Source of the DNA: Dallia pectoralis
Taxonomy: Eukaryota; Chordata; Actinopteri; Esociformes; Umbridae
NCBI GenBank assembly: GCA_029465975.1
Contig: CM055737.1
Location: 10,365,766 to 10,429,765 of the forward strand
Reading direction: 5' to 3'
DNA length: 64,000 nt
Part shown: piece after piece, positions 10,531 through 21,907 of the stretch
Layout: each line of letters starts with the position of its first letter
Position numbering within the stretch: position 1 is the stretch's first letter
The notes under the pieces: generated by a model
Database searches by the model: none
The model's input: the letters and a program-made list of their open reading frames with translations, nothing else
What the model was told of the DNA's origin: nothing
Translations under genes and position numbers: made by a program

Positions 10531-11000
10531 GCCATGTCTCAAGCTGACTTTTTTACCCAATGGTCATGTCAAAGAAAGCGCTGGATGCTGGGGGCCAAAC
10601 AGAAAAAACGCCATAACTATGACTGCGGCGGAAAGACATAACTAGTCTGGATATTTCTAAGAGTTTGAGTTTCAATAACTCGTTTGGCTCAGAGGAACTA
10701 TGTCACTGCCTACGTCAATACCGTATCCACTGGTTATGAATCGAAATGAAACTTAAAGAGTACAGTTAATAATGAAACACATTTTCAATAAAAAATAAAA
10801 TAATCAAATAGTCAAATAATTAAAGTAGTAAAATTTGAATAAAATAGTCAAACATTTTCAATAGTAAAATTAGGATGATAGACGTTAAAATAATATTAGG
10901 AATTCCCAGCCCTGAACCATCGTGTCTGGAGGCAGACTCACCGAACCTTTTGGTTCTGACCTTTCCAACTATCAAAAGGCCAGCAGCGCCAGAGGGAACG
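10531..11000. other. AT-rich intron sequence, nothing recognised
   Basis: This part of the intron includes a run of near-repeated AT words such as aatagtcaaa (10800-10870). No element ends were recognised. Confidence 0.5.
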
Positions 11001-11127
11001 ACCATTTACATTTAAGTCATGTAGCAGCTGCTCTTATCCCCAATGACCTTTTTCACGCTGGCCCTCCGTGGTAATCAAACCCACATCCCAAGGCCCATGC
11101 TCTAACAACTGAGATACACAGGACCCC
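11001..11127 (-). mobile_element. tRNA-derived SINE
   Basis: On the minus strand the element reads from a tRNA-like head at 11127 to its tail at 11001. It has an A-box-like TATCTCAGTTGTTAGAGCA and a B-box-like GGGTTTGATTACC. The tail GAGCAGCTGCTACATGAC, followed by TTAAATGTAAATGG, matches a SINE family that is abundant in salmoniform and pike genomes as I recall. The head is diverged from any functional tRNA, so this is not a tRNA gene. Confidence 0.8.
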
Positions 11128-11269
11128 AGGCAAATACTAAATCTTAGAAGCACATCTGACAGGAGGTTGAAGATCAGAGAGGTTGTTTTGAATGACTGCG
11201 TTTTAGCATTGTGGCTAGTTTGCTTTAACTACCTTTAGTAAAACAACTGCCAAAACAGCGGCAGACCGC

Positions 11270-11730
11270 ATCAGCTTTCTGAATCCCATTGCCGGCATGA
11301 CTCTGAAACTAAGCAGGGTTGGTCCTGGTCGACCCTGGATGGGAGCCAAAGAGTACCTCAAATAGTTCCACTGCCACCACCCTGGCTGTCTGTTGCCTTT
11401 CTAAACTTGAGTCATTCCCTTCATTATTTCATTTGCTTTAATCACAGCGCAGACTTTTGCCGATAACAAATGCATTGATTAGAACGCACTCACTACTAAG
11501 CCCTTCGGGCGTTTCACCTAGCTTTCTGAACATGCCTGCACTTAACACAAGTCTCCAGACAGGATGCCTATTTCACTCTGGTCTAAAGGTCCAATCGTAA
11601 TGTCCCATAGGACCTATCCCTGGCATGGTGCCATTTTTCAGATGGAATGTTAAATGATTGTCCGGAGTGTCTGCAGACACTAAAGACCACATGCCGCTGA
11701 TTGTCAGTGGATGTGTTAGCCAAGATATTC
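11270..11730 (+). mobile_element. 5S rRNA-derived SINE (SINE3-like)
   Basis: The head at 11278-11345 contains aaactaagcagggttggtcc and ctggatgggag, which correspond to the 5S rRNA internal promoter region. The downstream part (11570-11730) has ctctggtctaaa, a diverged gatggaatgttaaa and a final ggatgtgttagcc, which match the body of the common fish 5S-derived element as I recall it. About 170 bp between head and body is unlike the family and may be an insertion or decay. It is not an active 5S gene. Confidence 0.75.
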
Positions 11731-12269
11731 TGGCAAAATGGACATTTCTGGCTTTCATGTGTCATGATTTGTGGAGTGAGTTGTCAGTCTGTAGATCGCC
11801 CACAATGGACCACAAATGCCTCTAATCCCTGATGTATTTAGACAAAAAGGTATGCAATTGAGTTTTCAGCTACAGATCTACAGTAAAATGAGGTTGGACT
11901 ATTGTCTCGGCACAACAATGGACTTTAATTTCATCACAGACAAATATATTACAAATCTCCTACTACAAAGAGAAAATGTCTACTGGGAGCTCTATTTAGG
12001 TAATAAAATGGTAGAAAATTCCACTTTAGTAGGTTGTATTACTAAATAACACACACTCCTCACAGCTCTTCCTAAAATTATTTAAAAAAAACATATAGTT
12101 TAAACGGATATCTACCATGCATGGTTAAATGTTTTTTTAAATTTCTTTTACTTTCTGTCCATACCGATTTCATCTAACTTTTACTCAAGGATTAAGAGGA
12201 GTGCTGAATAAGAGGCTCTGGTGAGGCTACTAAGGTAAGGAACTGGACTGGCCTGATAGAAGCGTGAAT
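11731..12269. other. AT-rich intron sequence, nothing recognised
   Basis: No element ends or coding similarity were seen in this stretch. Confidence 0.5.
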
Positions 12270-12410
12270 ACAGTGAAGGAAGACATTATTTGATCCCCTG
12301 CTGAGTTTGTATGTTTTCCCACTGATAAAGACATGATCAGTCTATATTTGAACAGTGTGCATGGAAACAAATACATTCTTCCTTCACTGTACATGAAAAC
12401 CCAGCGTATT
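12270..12410 (+). mobile_element. Tc1/mariner-type element fragment
   Basis: The words tatttgatcccctgctga, cccactgataaagacatgat and cagtctatatttgaacagtg occur in the order found in a common fish Tc1-like transposon end, as I recall it. Only a short diverged piece remains and no transposase is present. Confidence 0.65.
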
Positions 12411-13615
12411 CTGGGAACACAAGTGGAAATTACACTAGGATAGACCACAGAAGAAACAAGTGGCTTAAAAAACCTTCTGACTCAATTGGAAAGGGTAACT
12501 AAAGCACACAAGACGAAGAAAATGGAGTGACATGTCTGCATATTTACAAGTCCACACAAATGGAAAATAAAATCAATCAACAACAAGCAATATGAATGAT
12601 AATGACATGTGGACCATGACAAAGTGTTTGTAGGGGTTGACACATTTAAGTACTTTGTGACGAAAAATCAAGTCTGATGTATGAAAGTTGAATATACTTA
12701 GTTATTCAACTTCAGTTCAACCATAAATACAAAAATACACGAGCAAAAATTCCTAACTGCTCATGCAGCAAAGAGATCTAATTAGGCGAATATAACATCC
12801 GTAAAAACCCCTTCAACACCACGTCTTCAATGCCATGTTCTCCCCTAATAGGCTATAGTGTTCTGTTCCAACATGCAACAATGACATGTTTTTGCTTTAA
12901 CATTTTATTTGGCTTCATATGGTTTTGCCATTCAGACCACACTCCGTTGCACATTCTAGTTATTTATGTCTCGTTATCCTCTCATTTAGAGTAAGTGCAT
13001 AAAGCCGTATACGGGTGTGTTTTAAAACGAGCTTTCTTAGTATTGCTCAACTGGAGTGTTTTAAAACAAGCTTTCTGACTATTTTCTGGGAGACAAACTA
13101 CCCCTGGCCTTAGTACTGACTTTCTCTACTTTGATTTTAATATATTTAAGTAAAATAAGCCTTATTCAAAAACTCAAAAAGGCTAATAAAGTACCCAGTC
13201 ACACAACTACTACTACACAATGTTCTAGTGCAAGAGGGGAAAATATGAGGCAAAAATTAAAGCAGACTGACGACAAGAATTAGCAACTAACAATACTCAA
13301 ATTCTAGACAAATAAACAATGGCACCACACAGACCAAAAATAATCTGTAACATCTGTAAATCGCTCTTGCAGGGAGATTTTTTCTCAGAGCGTAGCTCCT
13401 CCCACAGTCGCCAAGTGCAACGGCTAGCACGTCTTCTTGTAGCTGTAGGTTCGCCAGAGGTATGCATGCGCGCCTTTAAGTAAGCAACTAAAATAAGTTT
13501 TACTTGCCAATGAGATGTTATCAGTGAATCAATATGTTTAAAAAGAAAATCACAGCACAACTACAGCATGTCTTAAAGTAATAACTTCAGAGTTATGCAT
13601 GTGAATATGTTAATA
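12411..13615. other. Intron sequence, nothing recognised
   Basis: About 1.2 kb of AT-rich intron. A short direct repeat (gttttaaaacgagctttct near 13019 and gttttaaaacaagctttct near 13058) is the only pattern noted. Confidence 0.5.
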
Positions 13616-14225
13616 TGTTTGCCACAGGGATAGCTTCTGGGACCACTACTCTTTACAATTTACATAAATAACGTAACTTTTATTTCTATGCAGACAAAAC
13701 TGTGATGTAAATTCAACACCATATTCTGTGCAATATAGTGGGCTGGCCCTCCCAATGGCTCTCTTGTTTGTACTTATTAATTTACTAAGCTATTCTTGGT
13801 TTGACATCATCATACCTTTGTGAACTTATCCACACAAAACTACTGCTTACGATCTCAGGATCTGTATTTACCGGAAGTTCCCACAGTGTGCACAGAAATG
13901 GGCAGAAAAGCCTTTAGGGTTAATGCTTCTACTGCATGGTCTGACCTAAAATTACAGGGGCTTATAGCACTGGGAGTGTTTAAAGGTAAATTCAAAATAT
14001 TGCCAGGCCTATCTAGTCGTTAGTGCTTTTAAATTTGTAGCTGTATTTATTGGGTTATTTATTGGTGCCAAGTGGTATGGTGGCTGTATTTTGATTTCCC
14101 TATGTTGTGTGTTTCAAATTCCTTTTGTTTGTGGCCAAGACACTATTGTAAAAGATTGTAAAAAGATTTCTAATATCAGTGACTCATTTCCTTGGTAAAA
14201 TAAATCTTAAAACAAATATTGAAAA
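13616..14225 (+). mobile_element. L2-like LINE fragment: reverse transcriptase core, C-terminus and 3' tail
   Basis: At 13625-13700 the plus strand gives frame-broken remnants of the PQG...GPLLF and YADD motifs (seen as PQGIASG and FYADK). From 13820 an open stretch reads SQDLYLPEVPTVCTEMGRKA then FRVNASTAWSDLKLQGLIAL, resembling the C-terminal end of fish L2-type ORF2. It is followed by a 3' tail ending near tccttggtaaaataaatctt. The copy is dead. Confidence 0.7.
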
Positions 14226-15085
14226 AAAATCTGTGAACTGAAGTGATTTGGTAACAAAAATCCTTAAGTTACAGCACGTAATACCCACAGAAAGTAACGA
14301 GAAGTTTGAGTAGTTCCTCCAAGAACGTTTAGGCAGTAGTAATACACTGAATTCAAACTACCACATTATATGCAAAATACAGCAGTTCATGATCAGCACA
14401 GTAAGTAGTACTTCTTCTAGTGCACCCTCCACCATCTGTTGTGCAGTTCTAGCCCCTTAAAGTCGTGACATTAAAAAGCAATACAGGTGTAATGGTAAAA
14501 TTTAACAGGTGTGTCTAACATATGTTGTGCCTATTAGCCTATTTATAGACAGTGCAATCTCAGATTTCAGTAAAGGCCTGTTTATCCTTGCAATCTACAA
14601 CATGTTTGAAACACTAAACTCTCTATTCTAACCAGAAACCTGCATCTTGAAGGGCAGTAGTTTTGAAAAGTGAACATCTGTGCAAGCTTTCCCCTGAAAA
14701 TAACAAGCAGAAATGACATGTTTTTGTTTAGAAAAATGCTAAATTGCAGGCAGTGCTGTATTCTGTATGTACACCCAAAGAACCGTAGGCAGAGGATACA
14801 TCAATAATGCCGAAACAATACTGATATCACTTGAATATGAATTTCACCTAAGTTCCTGGATATTGAAAAACAATGGCATAACATTGGCATAACATAACCA
14901 TGTTCAATGAGCTCGTCCTATTCTAGAGCTGGTCTTTTGCAATCTGCTCACTGGCATGTTGGACCTGAATGAGAAGCTTGGCTCTCTCTATAGGCGCAAC
15001 CGCAATATTGGAGACGGCAGCGGCCAAGAAATGATAAATGACACTGCAAATGATACCGCAGTTTCATTCAGTGTGACCTAATCTA
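14226..15085. other. Intron sequence, nothing recognised
   Basis: Roughly 860 bp with no recognised repeat or coding signal. Confidence 0.5.
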
Positions 15086-15585
15086 AGAAAGCACAACCAA
15101 GACTGAACTGCCGGCAGGTCAAAGAGTACAAACTGCCAATGACCACGATGATTAACTCTTACACAGCCATCATTCAGTTCATCCTGACCTCCTCTGTCAT
15201 TGTCTGGTACGCTGCAGCCACTTTCGGCAGAGCGGACCATTGGATGTAAGCTGCCGTCCCTCAAAGAACTGTTCAAAGCCAGGTCACTGATCACTGCTCT
15301 CCAGGAAACTGACAATTCTAAGCTCTTCCCTCTGGCAGATGGCTGAGTTCTATTGAGACCAAAACCCCTCGATCCAAGAACAGCTTCTTGTAGATATACA
15401 TTTATCACATCATAGATTTATCCAATACATATAACACATCCTTTCGTGTTTGAGTTTTGTTCTATTTGCACTGTTCGTATATTTTAAAATGTGTGTTTAA
15501 ATGCTAAAGCTCGAGGGCAGAACAAATACAGTGTACGTGAAAAAAGACTTGGCGAATAAACCTGATTCTGATTCGGATAAGAAGG
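15086..15585 (+). mobile_element. LINE 3' fragment (different family) ending in a GATTCT tail
   Basis: Plus-strand translation at about 15150-15235 gives NSYTAIIQFILTSSVIVWYA, like the end of a fish non-LTR reverse transcriptase (typical form: surface of ...LTSSVTVWYG). The 3' region carries gcactgttcgtatattttaa and then ttggcgaataaacctgattc followed by tgattcgg, a typical tail. A second copy of the same tail, in reverse orientation, lies at 42418-42600. Confidence 0.7.
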
Positions 15586-15656
15586 GATCGAAAATTATGA
15601 CTTTAAAAGAAACTACCCTCATTTGCCATCTTTCCATTAACAAACGCACCTCAATA

Positions 15657-15689
15657 TAGATATATAATATATATATATATATATAATAT
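15657..15689 (+). repeat. (AT)n microsatellite flanking the hAT insertion
   Basis: The AT run lies directly beside the hAT element and matching AT-rich sequence resumes at 16517, showing that the element inserted into it. Confidence 0.85.
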
Positions 15690-16516
15690 TAGGGATGCAC
15701 CGATGCATCGGCTGAACATCGGTAACGGCCGATATTTGCCTCGTTAACTGCCATCGGCCATCGGGAAATAAAAATGACATTCGCAGATGTTTATATGTGT
15801 CATGAACGCTGTGCTCAGGAGAAACTTTTTTTGGAGAGCTTGCTGGAACAAAAGCGCGCACTTGCTACATATGCTGCAGACTACGACCTCCCGGCCACTC
15901 TCAGTGCGCACCAGTGGCAATTAATTGAAAACTTTATAACACTCCTCTCCCCATTTGAACAATTGACGAGAGAAGTTAGCTCATCAGAAGCATCAGCTGC
16001 AGATGTCATCCCCTCTGTGACAGCCCTGAGACGGCAGTGTTCGACATAACTGATGGCCCGGGGCCAGTAAAATAGTATGTCGGGCAAGTAGATTGGCTTG
16101 TTAATATCAGGGCTTGAATTTCGGTGCGGGATTGCGGGGATTGCGCATAATTTAAACCATTCCCGCAAGGTTACTTTTTATAGTGTGAGATTCCCGCACA
16201 AATATATTTGCTTCATCTCAGACCGAGGTAAAGTTGGTTGGATGTTCGATATCGGATATTCAACGGATATTCGGAGCCCGAGATCAGGTCCGGTTTTCCC
16301 GCAAGCAGCCACACTACACCCGGGTGATCGGCCGACAGAAACCTCCGTGTACTTATAGTTAGGGACCGTCAATAAAGTACAAGAGCCGAAAGACTTGTAT
16401 GTTTCCGTGGCACAAAAGAAGGAATAAATAATAAAAAACATCGGCATCGGCCATCGGCCAAATTGTTATGTTAAACATCGGTATCGGTCCAGAATTTCCC
16501 AATCGGTGCATCCCTA
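15690..16516 (+). mobile_element. hAT-type DNA transposon, internally deleted
   Basis: The terminal inverted repeat is TAGGGATGCACCGAT at 15690 and its complement ending at 16516. The 8-bp duplication TATAATAT is at 15682-15689 and 16517-16524, the length expected for hAT, although the flank is AT-repeat so chance is possible. Subterminal regions repeat CATCGGCCATCGG-type words in inverted orientation. The interior has a transposase remnant (15774-16049) and then non-coding sequence. Confidence 0.85.
15774..16049 (+). pseudogene. hAT transposase fragment (ZBED-like)
   Basis: The 91-codon remnant includes LLEQKRALATYAADYDLPAT and ENFITLLSPFEQLTREVSS. This matches the middle of hAT/ZBED transposases (before the C-terminal dimerisation region), which are normally around 600 residues. 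The BED zinc finger, the catalytic acidic residues and the dimerisation domain are all absent. It is a broken gene carried in the element at 15690-16516. Confidence 0.8.
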
Positions 16517-16529
16517 TATAATATATATA

Positions 16530-17249
16530 TAATATATATCTATAACAAAACACCCAACAAACACTGCTAGTATGACAGAATGGACCATACAGATGGAAAC
16601 TATTTAATCAAAATGTTCTATTTAATCAATGAAATAGACGTTTTCCAGCTGAAACATTAGATTACTCAATCTCCACATGGAGAGCCATTCCATTAGACTC
16701 GCAAGCCTCTTTCTCAAAGCAGCTTACCATGGTAATACTCTGGCAAAGAAATGACATTTAAAAAAGAAAGGGACGAGAGTGGGTGACATATGCTGCAGGC
16801 CTAGAATACAATTTCATATAAATGGGTTATTGTGGGGACAAAGCCATTCTAGTTTTATATCTGACTTAGTTTACGTAATCAACACCAATATTTAGGAACT
16901 GAATATTGTCATCTACTGTCATTTGTGTACCTGCCTTTGCCCCTTTGACCACCACTCACACAATGCACCAGTTATAATTTAAGAAATAATAATTGCTGCC
17001 GTGTCTGGCATTTCACAATTGTTGGGTGAGAATTATAATTATCTGAAGCATGCTAGATTGATTTCTGATCTGTATGCTCCATTTATCAAATCTGCTGCTA
17101 CAGGGAGAACATCCGATTGACATAGAAACAGTGTGACATGTTCGTGCCTCTGTTTGGAGACTGGGTGCATGAGACTTCTGAAGATCTCTGACAACTTCCC
17201 AAAATAATCTGTGACAGGAGTGTGGATTTAATGAACACCAACACTGTAC
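16530..17249. other. Intron sequence, nothing recognised
   Basis: No element or coding similarity noted between the hAT insertion and the next minisatellite. Confidence 0.5.
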
Positions 17250-18595
17250 TCCAAATGCACAATACCTGTCTCCAATCACCCTGTTTCAGCCCTACTCGCA
17301 TGCACAATATCTGTCTATATTTGACCCTGTTTCAGCCCTACTCACATGCACAATACCTGTCTATATTTGACCCTGTTTCAGCCATACTCACATGCACAAT
17401 ACCTGTCTATATTTGACCCTGTTTCAGCCCTACTCACATGCACAATACCTGTCTCCATTTGACCCTGTTTCAGCCCTACTCACATGCACAATACCTGTCT
17501 ATATTTGACCCTGTTTCAGCCCTACTCACATGCACAATACCTGTCTATATTTGACCCAGTTTAAGCCCTACTCACATGCACAATACCTGTCTATATTTGA
17601 CCCTGTTTCAGCCCTACTCACATGCACAATACGTGTCTATATTTGACCCTGTTTCAGCCCTACTCACATGCACAATACCTGTCTATATTTGACCCTGTTT
17701 CAGCCCTACTCACATGCACAATACTTGTCTATATTTGACCCTGTTTCAGCCCTACTCACATGCACAATACCTGTCTATATTTGACCCTGTTTCAGCCCTA
17801 CTCACATGCACAATAGCTGTCTATATTTGACCCTGTTTCAGCCCTACTCACATGCACAATACCTGTCTATATTTGACCCAGTTTAAGCCCTACTCACATG
17901 CACAATACCTGTCTATATTTGACCCTGTTTCAGCCCTACTCACATGCACAATACTTGTCTATATTTGACCCTGTTTCAGCCCTACTCACATGCACAATAC
18001 CTGTCTATATTTGACCCTGTTTCAGCCCTACTCACATGCACAATACTTGTCTATATTTGACCCTGTTTCAGCCCTACTCACATGCATAATACATGTCTAT
18101 ATTTGACCCTGTTTCAGCCCTACTCACATGCACAATACCTGTCTATATTTGACCCAGTTTAAGCCCTACTCACATGCACAATACCTGTCTATATTTGACC
18201 CTGTTTCAGCCCTACTCACATGCACAATACCTGTCTATATTTGACCCTGTTTCAGCCCTACTCACATGCACAATACCTGTCTATATTTGACCCTGTTTCA
18301 GCCCTACTCACATGCACAATACCTGTCTATATTTGACCCTGTTTCAGCCCTACTCACATGCACAATACCTGTCCATATTTGACCCTGTTTCAGCCCTACT
18401 CACATGCACAATACCTGTCTATTTTTGACCCTGTTTCAGCCCTACTCACATGCACAATACCTGTCTATATTTGACCCTGTTTTAGCCCTACTCACATGCA
18501 CAATACCTGTCTATTTTTGACCCTGTTTCAGCCCTACTCACATGCACAATACCTGTCTATATTTGACCCTGTTTCAGCCCTACTCACATGCACAC
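17250..18595 (+). repeat. 46-bp minisatellite, about 29 copies
   Basis: The unit contains ctactcacatgcacaatacc, tgtctatatttgaccctgtt and tcagcc, with a measured period of 46 bp (for example 17278 to 17324). Copies are highly similar. A recurring variant has ccagtttaag in place of ccctgtttcag (around 17553, 17877 and 18153), at spacings of roughly 280-325 bp, hinting at higher-order duplication. Confidence 0.95.
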
Positions 18596-19412
18596 AAGTC
18601 CGGTTGTTCTGGACTCTGAACTCAGGTCTCCATGAATCCTGTTGTATCCACATGCACACATGGTGACATTCCGTTGTACTGTACTTGCTCAGAGGTATTC
18701 ACAAGATAAGTACAGTATCTTATCTAATTAAAAAAAAAAACTGGACACACCAATGCCAAGCCTTAAATGCATACATGCTCAACCGTGAAGGATTCAGCCA
18801 CAGCTCTAGTGAATACTTCTGAGCATTAAGAACCGCAACATACAATCTCACTGGCTGCCTTTCACAATTTAAGATCATCCTTTATTTTGAAATTCACCTG
18901 GCCCCTTCCCTGACAAACCACCAGCTTTGCCATGTGCAATTCAACCCCCCACTGGGTGAACACTGTGTTTTTAAGCCTTAATGCATGTTAAATCATCGCT
19001 AATCTGAGAACGACGTGGAGGGCAGGGCGGAGGACATTCTTGAGATGTCATTACGGACAAAATAACAGCCTTGTGCTTTCTGTTCATTCTGACACACACG
19101 CTAAGCCGCTGGGAAATGCAAATTCCCAGATCTGCAAGAAGGACACAGACCGGCGAGCCATAATTCAAAATGTAACTCCCGGAAAAGCAAACCAGAGCCA
19201 GATGAATCAAGATGACAGACTAGCGTATGTGCGCCCGAACGCGAGAAACAGCCTCGATGTCTATAGAGGTGCCAGGCTCACAAAGCCTAGCCCGTATGCA
19301 AATGCAGCCCATCTCTGCAGAGCCCGTTAGCATAGAATCCGTCTTTTTAAGCTTCCCTGAACCACGGTGATGGAGGCAGGGCGCCAAGGGGTAGAGGAGG
19401 CGGAAAACTCAC
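18596..19412. other. Intron sequence next to the candidate alternative first exon
   Basis: No repeat recognised. This is the downstream (intron) side of the candidate exon at 19413-19476. Confidence 0.45.
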
Positions 19413-19476
19413 CAGACATTCCGTCTGAATCCCCGGAAACAATCGTAGCGACGAGGGAGCCGCCTCTGCGCTCCAT
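19413..19476 (-). CDS. Candidate alternative first exon (weak)
   Basis: On the minus strand an ATG at 19476 opens MERRGGSLVATIVSGDSDGM, followed by Ser and one base, up to a strong donor CTG|GTGAGT at 19413. The surroundings are moderately CpG-rich and lie inside the 25-kb intron just where a short-isoform promoter could sit. However, its phase (1) does not fit the next dab2ip exon (phase 2), so it could serve only as a 5' leader, with translation starting at the Met of HLMPRLKE, or it may be chance. No family similarity was recognised. Confidence 0.22.
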
Positions 19477-19776
19477 TCCCCCCCGCTGTACGTTCGGAGC
19501 GGTAGAGAGTGTGCTGGTGAACCTCCAGCCTGCACAGTGCTGTGCTAGCCTGCTGCTCTCTCCACCCTGTCTGTCTGGCTCCTCTGGACTCTATATGCTC
19601 TAACCCGCTGAGAGAGCCACCGACACGGTCTGCCCTTTCTCCTTAATTTCTCCCACAGCTCCTATGTGCTTCTTTAAGTGGGCCACGGCTATCTGTCTCT
19701 CTCTGGTCCTTTAGATATGGCTGGTGGAAGACTCCTGGAAGCGAATGGTCCTGCACTATTGTTCCCCCCCCTCTCC

Positions 19777-19810
<34 letters not shown>

Positions 19811-20035
19811 ATCACTCCGCTTTCTCTCTCTCTCTGTGTGTGTGTGTTTACAGCGCGAGCAGGTTGTATGGTGTTCAGTAGCCCTGCCCCCCGCTGCAGT
19901 CTGTGAGTGTGTGTGTGTTTAGGAGCGTGTGGTCTTTTGTCCTGGTGTCTTTGTGACAGACTGGCCTGGTCAATGCACAAGGATCTGTCTCTGGATGAGC
20001 AGCACCGACACTGAGACAAATCACACAGCTCTCGC
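19477..20035. other. GC-richer stretch with a (CT)n run
   Basis: This holds a CT/TC microsatellite at about 19763-19835 and several TG runs. It would be the upstream flank of the candidate exon at 19413-19476. No TATA box was recognised in a meaningful place. Confidence 0.45.
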
Positions 20036-20315
20036 TCTCTGTCTGTCTCCGCCTCTCGCTCTCTCCGCCTCTCGCTCTCTCCGCCTCTCGCTCTCTCCGC
20101 CTCTCGTTCTCTCCGCCTCTCGCTCTCTCCGCCTCTCGCTCTCTCCGCCTCTCTCTCTCCGCCTCTCTCTCTCTCCGCCTCTCTCTCTCTCCGCCTCTCT
20201 CTCTCTCCGCCTCTCTCTCTCTCCGCCTCTCTCTCTCTCCGCCTCTCTCTCTCTCCGCCTCTCTCTCTCTCCGCCTCTCTCTCTCTCCGCCTCTCTCTCT
20301 CTCTGCCTCTCTCGG
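20036..20315 (+). repeat. (CTCTCTCTCCGCCT)n minisatellite
   Basis: About 20 copies of a 12-14-bp unit of CTCT plus CCGCCT form a polypyrimidine tract of 280 bp. The minus strand is a long purine run (Arg/Glu open frames are artefacts). Such tracts can form triplex DNA. Confidence 0.93.
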
Positions 20316-20629
20316 TTTCTTCCATCCTTGCAGCAGCAGAAGGTCCAGACCAGAGGTTATTGGTGCTACATCACACACTAAGGGGGTGTAGTACATGGAG
20401 AGGCCATATGGTATGCTGTCTGTCAGCTAGGGGCTATTTGGTCAAAGAGATCGTTTAGAGCAATCGCCCTGTTCAGGATAACTGTTCCCAGGTCAGGTTC
20501 ACAACTGTATCCAGAGAATAAGGTTGAACATAAGTGGTCCTTGTCATCGCCATGCAGTCAAATGAGGGACATTCATTGACTGCCACCTCTGAGAGACTTT
20601 CACTTGTGTGTGAGTTATTGGCAGCGCAC
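20316..20629. other. Intron sequence, nothing recognised
   Basis: Unique-looking sequence between two simple repeats. Confidence 0.5.
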
Positions 20630-20672
20630 GCGCACACACCCACCACACCCACCACACACACCACACACACCA

Positions 20673-20740
<68 letters not shown>

Positions 20741-20783
20741 ACAGACACACAGACACACAGACACACAGACACACAGACACACA

Positions 20784-20824
<41 letters not shown>
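20630..20824 (+). repeat. (CA)n microsatellite with CCACCA and CAGA interruptions
   Basis: The run is about 195 bp: cacac/ccacac units, a long pure CA tract, seven acacag units and a second CA tract. It resembles 6689-6768 in having acacag interruptions. Confidence 0.95.
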
Positions 20825-20825
<1 letters not shown>

Positions 20826-21450
20826 GCGTTACAATGAATAATACACACTGATAGCTTGTCAGGGTTTTTTATTGTTTCTATGACAACACTGCATAAGGGA
20901 AACGGTATCTTTATTTCCCTGGCAACTGACACTTTCCACAGCTAAGTGAGCAATTTTGAGCCCATTTTCTTTCTCTGGTTGTTTTTTGTTTTTGTCTTTG
21001 GACACTCACAGATCACGGAAGTGAGCCCAAGTCGAGACACACAACTACAGCATAACTCGTGTCACCACAGAACATTGTGCTGTTATAGCCGTTTTAGCAT
21101 GTGTTGTGAGAAACTATAGTTGTATGCATAAAACCATCGAGCACTTCGGAGAATAATACAGGCTATTAAGTGGTAGGCAACTGTATTAATCGGTAGCATA
21201 ACGCAACAACAAAGACATCTCAGAAGAACGGAAACCTGGACTGTGATACTAGGTGATTTTTTTCGGCTTTACTGTCCATTTACAACACAGGACTCCAATT
21301 CAGGCAAGAACCTGAGACAAAACGCCGAACAAATACGTACGTGCACGGAGCTGTGTGCGTGCCCAAACCGTCACGGACTGGGCTAAGCTCTCAATTAAAA
21401 CAAATAAAGCCGGAGTAAGTAGATAAAGGCTTTGTGCTGATCAGAGGGAT
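20825..21450. other. Intron sequence, nothing recognised
   Basis: No repeat or coding signal recognised. Confidence 0.5.
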
Positions 21451-21907
21451 TCACTGCCGTTAGCATTACAGCCATTACCACTTCCACTGCCTGATCCCAG
21501 ACCTGCTCACTCAGTGAGGATGCCGTCAGCATTACAGCCATTACCACTTCCACTGCCTGATCCCAGACCTGCTCACTCAGTGAGGATGCCGTCAGCATTA
21601 CAGCCAATACCACTTCCACTGCCTGATCCCAGACCTGCTCACTCAGTGAGGATGCCGTCAGCATCACAGCCATTACCACTTCCACTGCCTGATCCCAGAC
21701 CTGCTCACTCAGTGAGGATGCCATTAGCATTACAGCCAATACCACTTCCACTGCCTGATCCCAGACCTGCTCACTCAGTGAGGATGCCGTTAGCATTACA
21801 GCCATTACCACTTCCACTGCCTGATCCCAGACCTGCTCATTCAGTGAGGATGCCGTTAGCATTACAGCCAATACCACTTCCACTGCCTGACCCCAGACCT
21901 GCTAACT
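21451..21907 (+). repeat. 66-bp minisatellite, about 7 copies
   Basis: The unit runs through gaggatgccgtcagcattac, agccattaccacttccactg and cctgatcccagacctgctca. Measured period is 66 bp (21516 to 21582). As 66 is a multiple of three, both strands have open frames here without biological meaning. Confidence 0.94.

Noticed and set aside
11278..11345. 5S rRNA gene
   Set aside because: Only the middle of 5S is matched, with many changes, and it continues into a SINE body; it is a SINE3-type element.
17250..18595. CRISPR-like array
   Set aside because: Units are contiguous and there are no unique spacers; this is a eukaryotic minisatellite.
19756..20396. Arg/Glu-rich protein (ERERRREREAERE)
   Set aside because: Purine strand of a CT/CCGCCT simple repeat; a common artefact.
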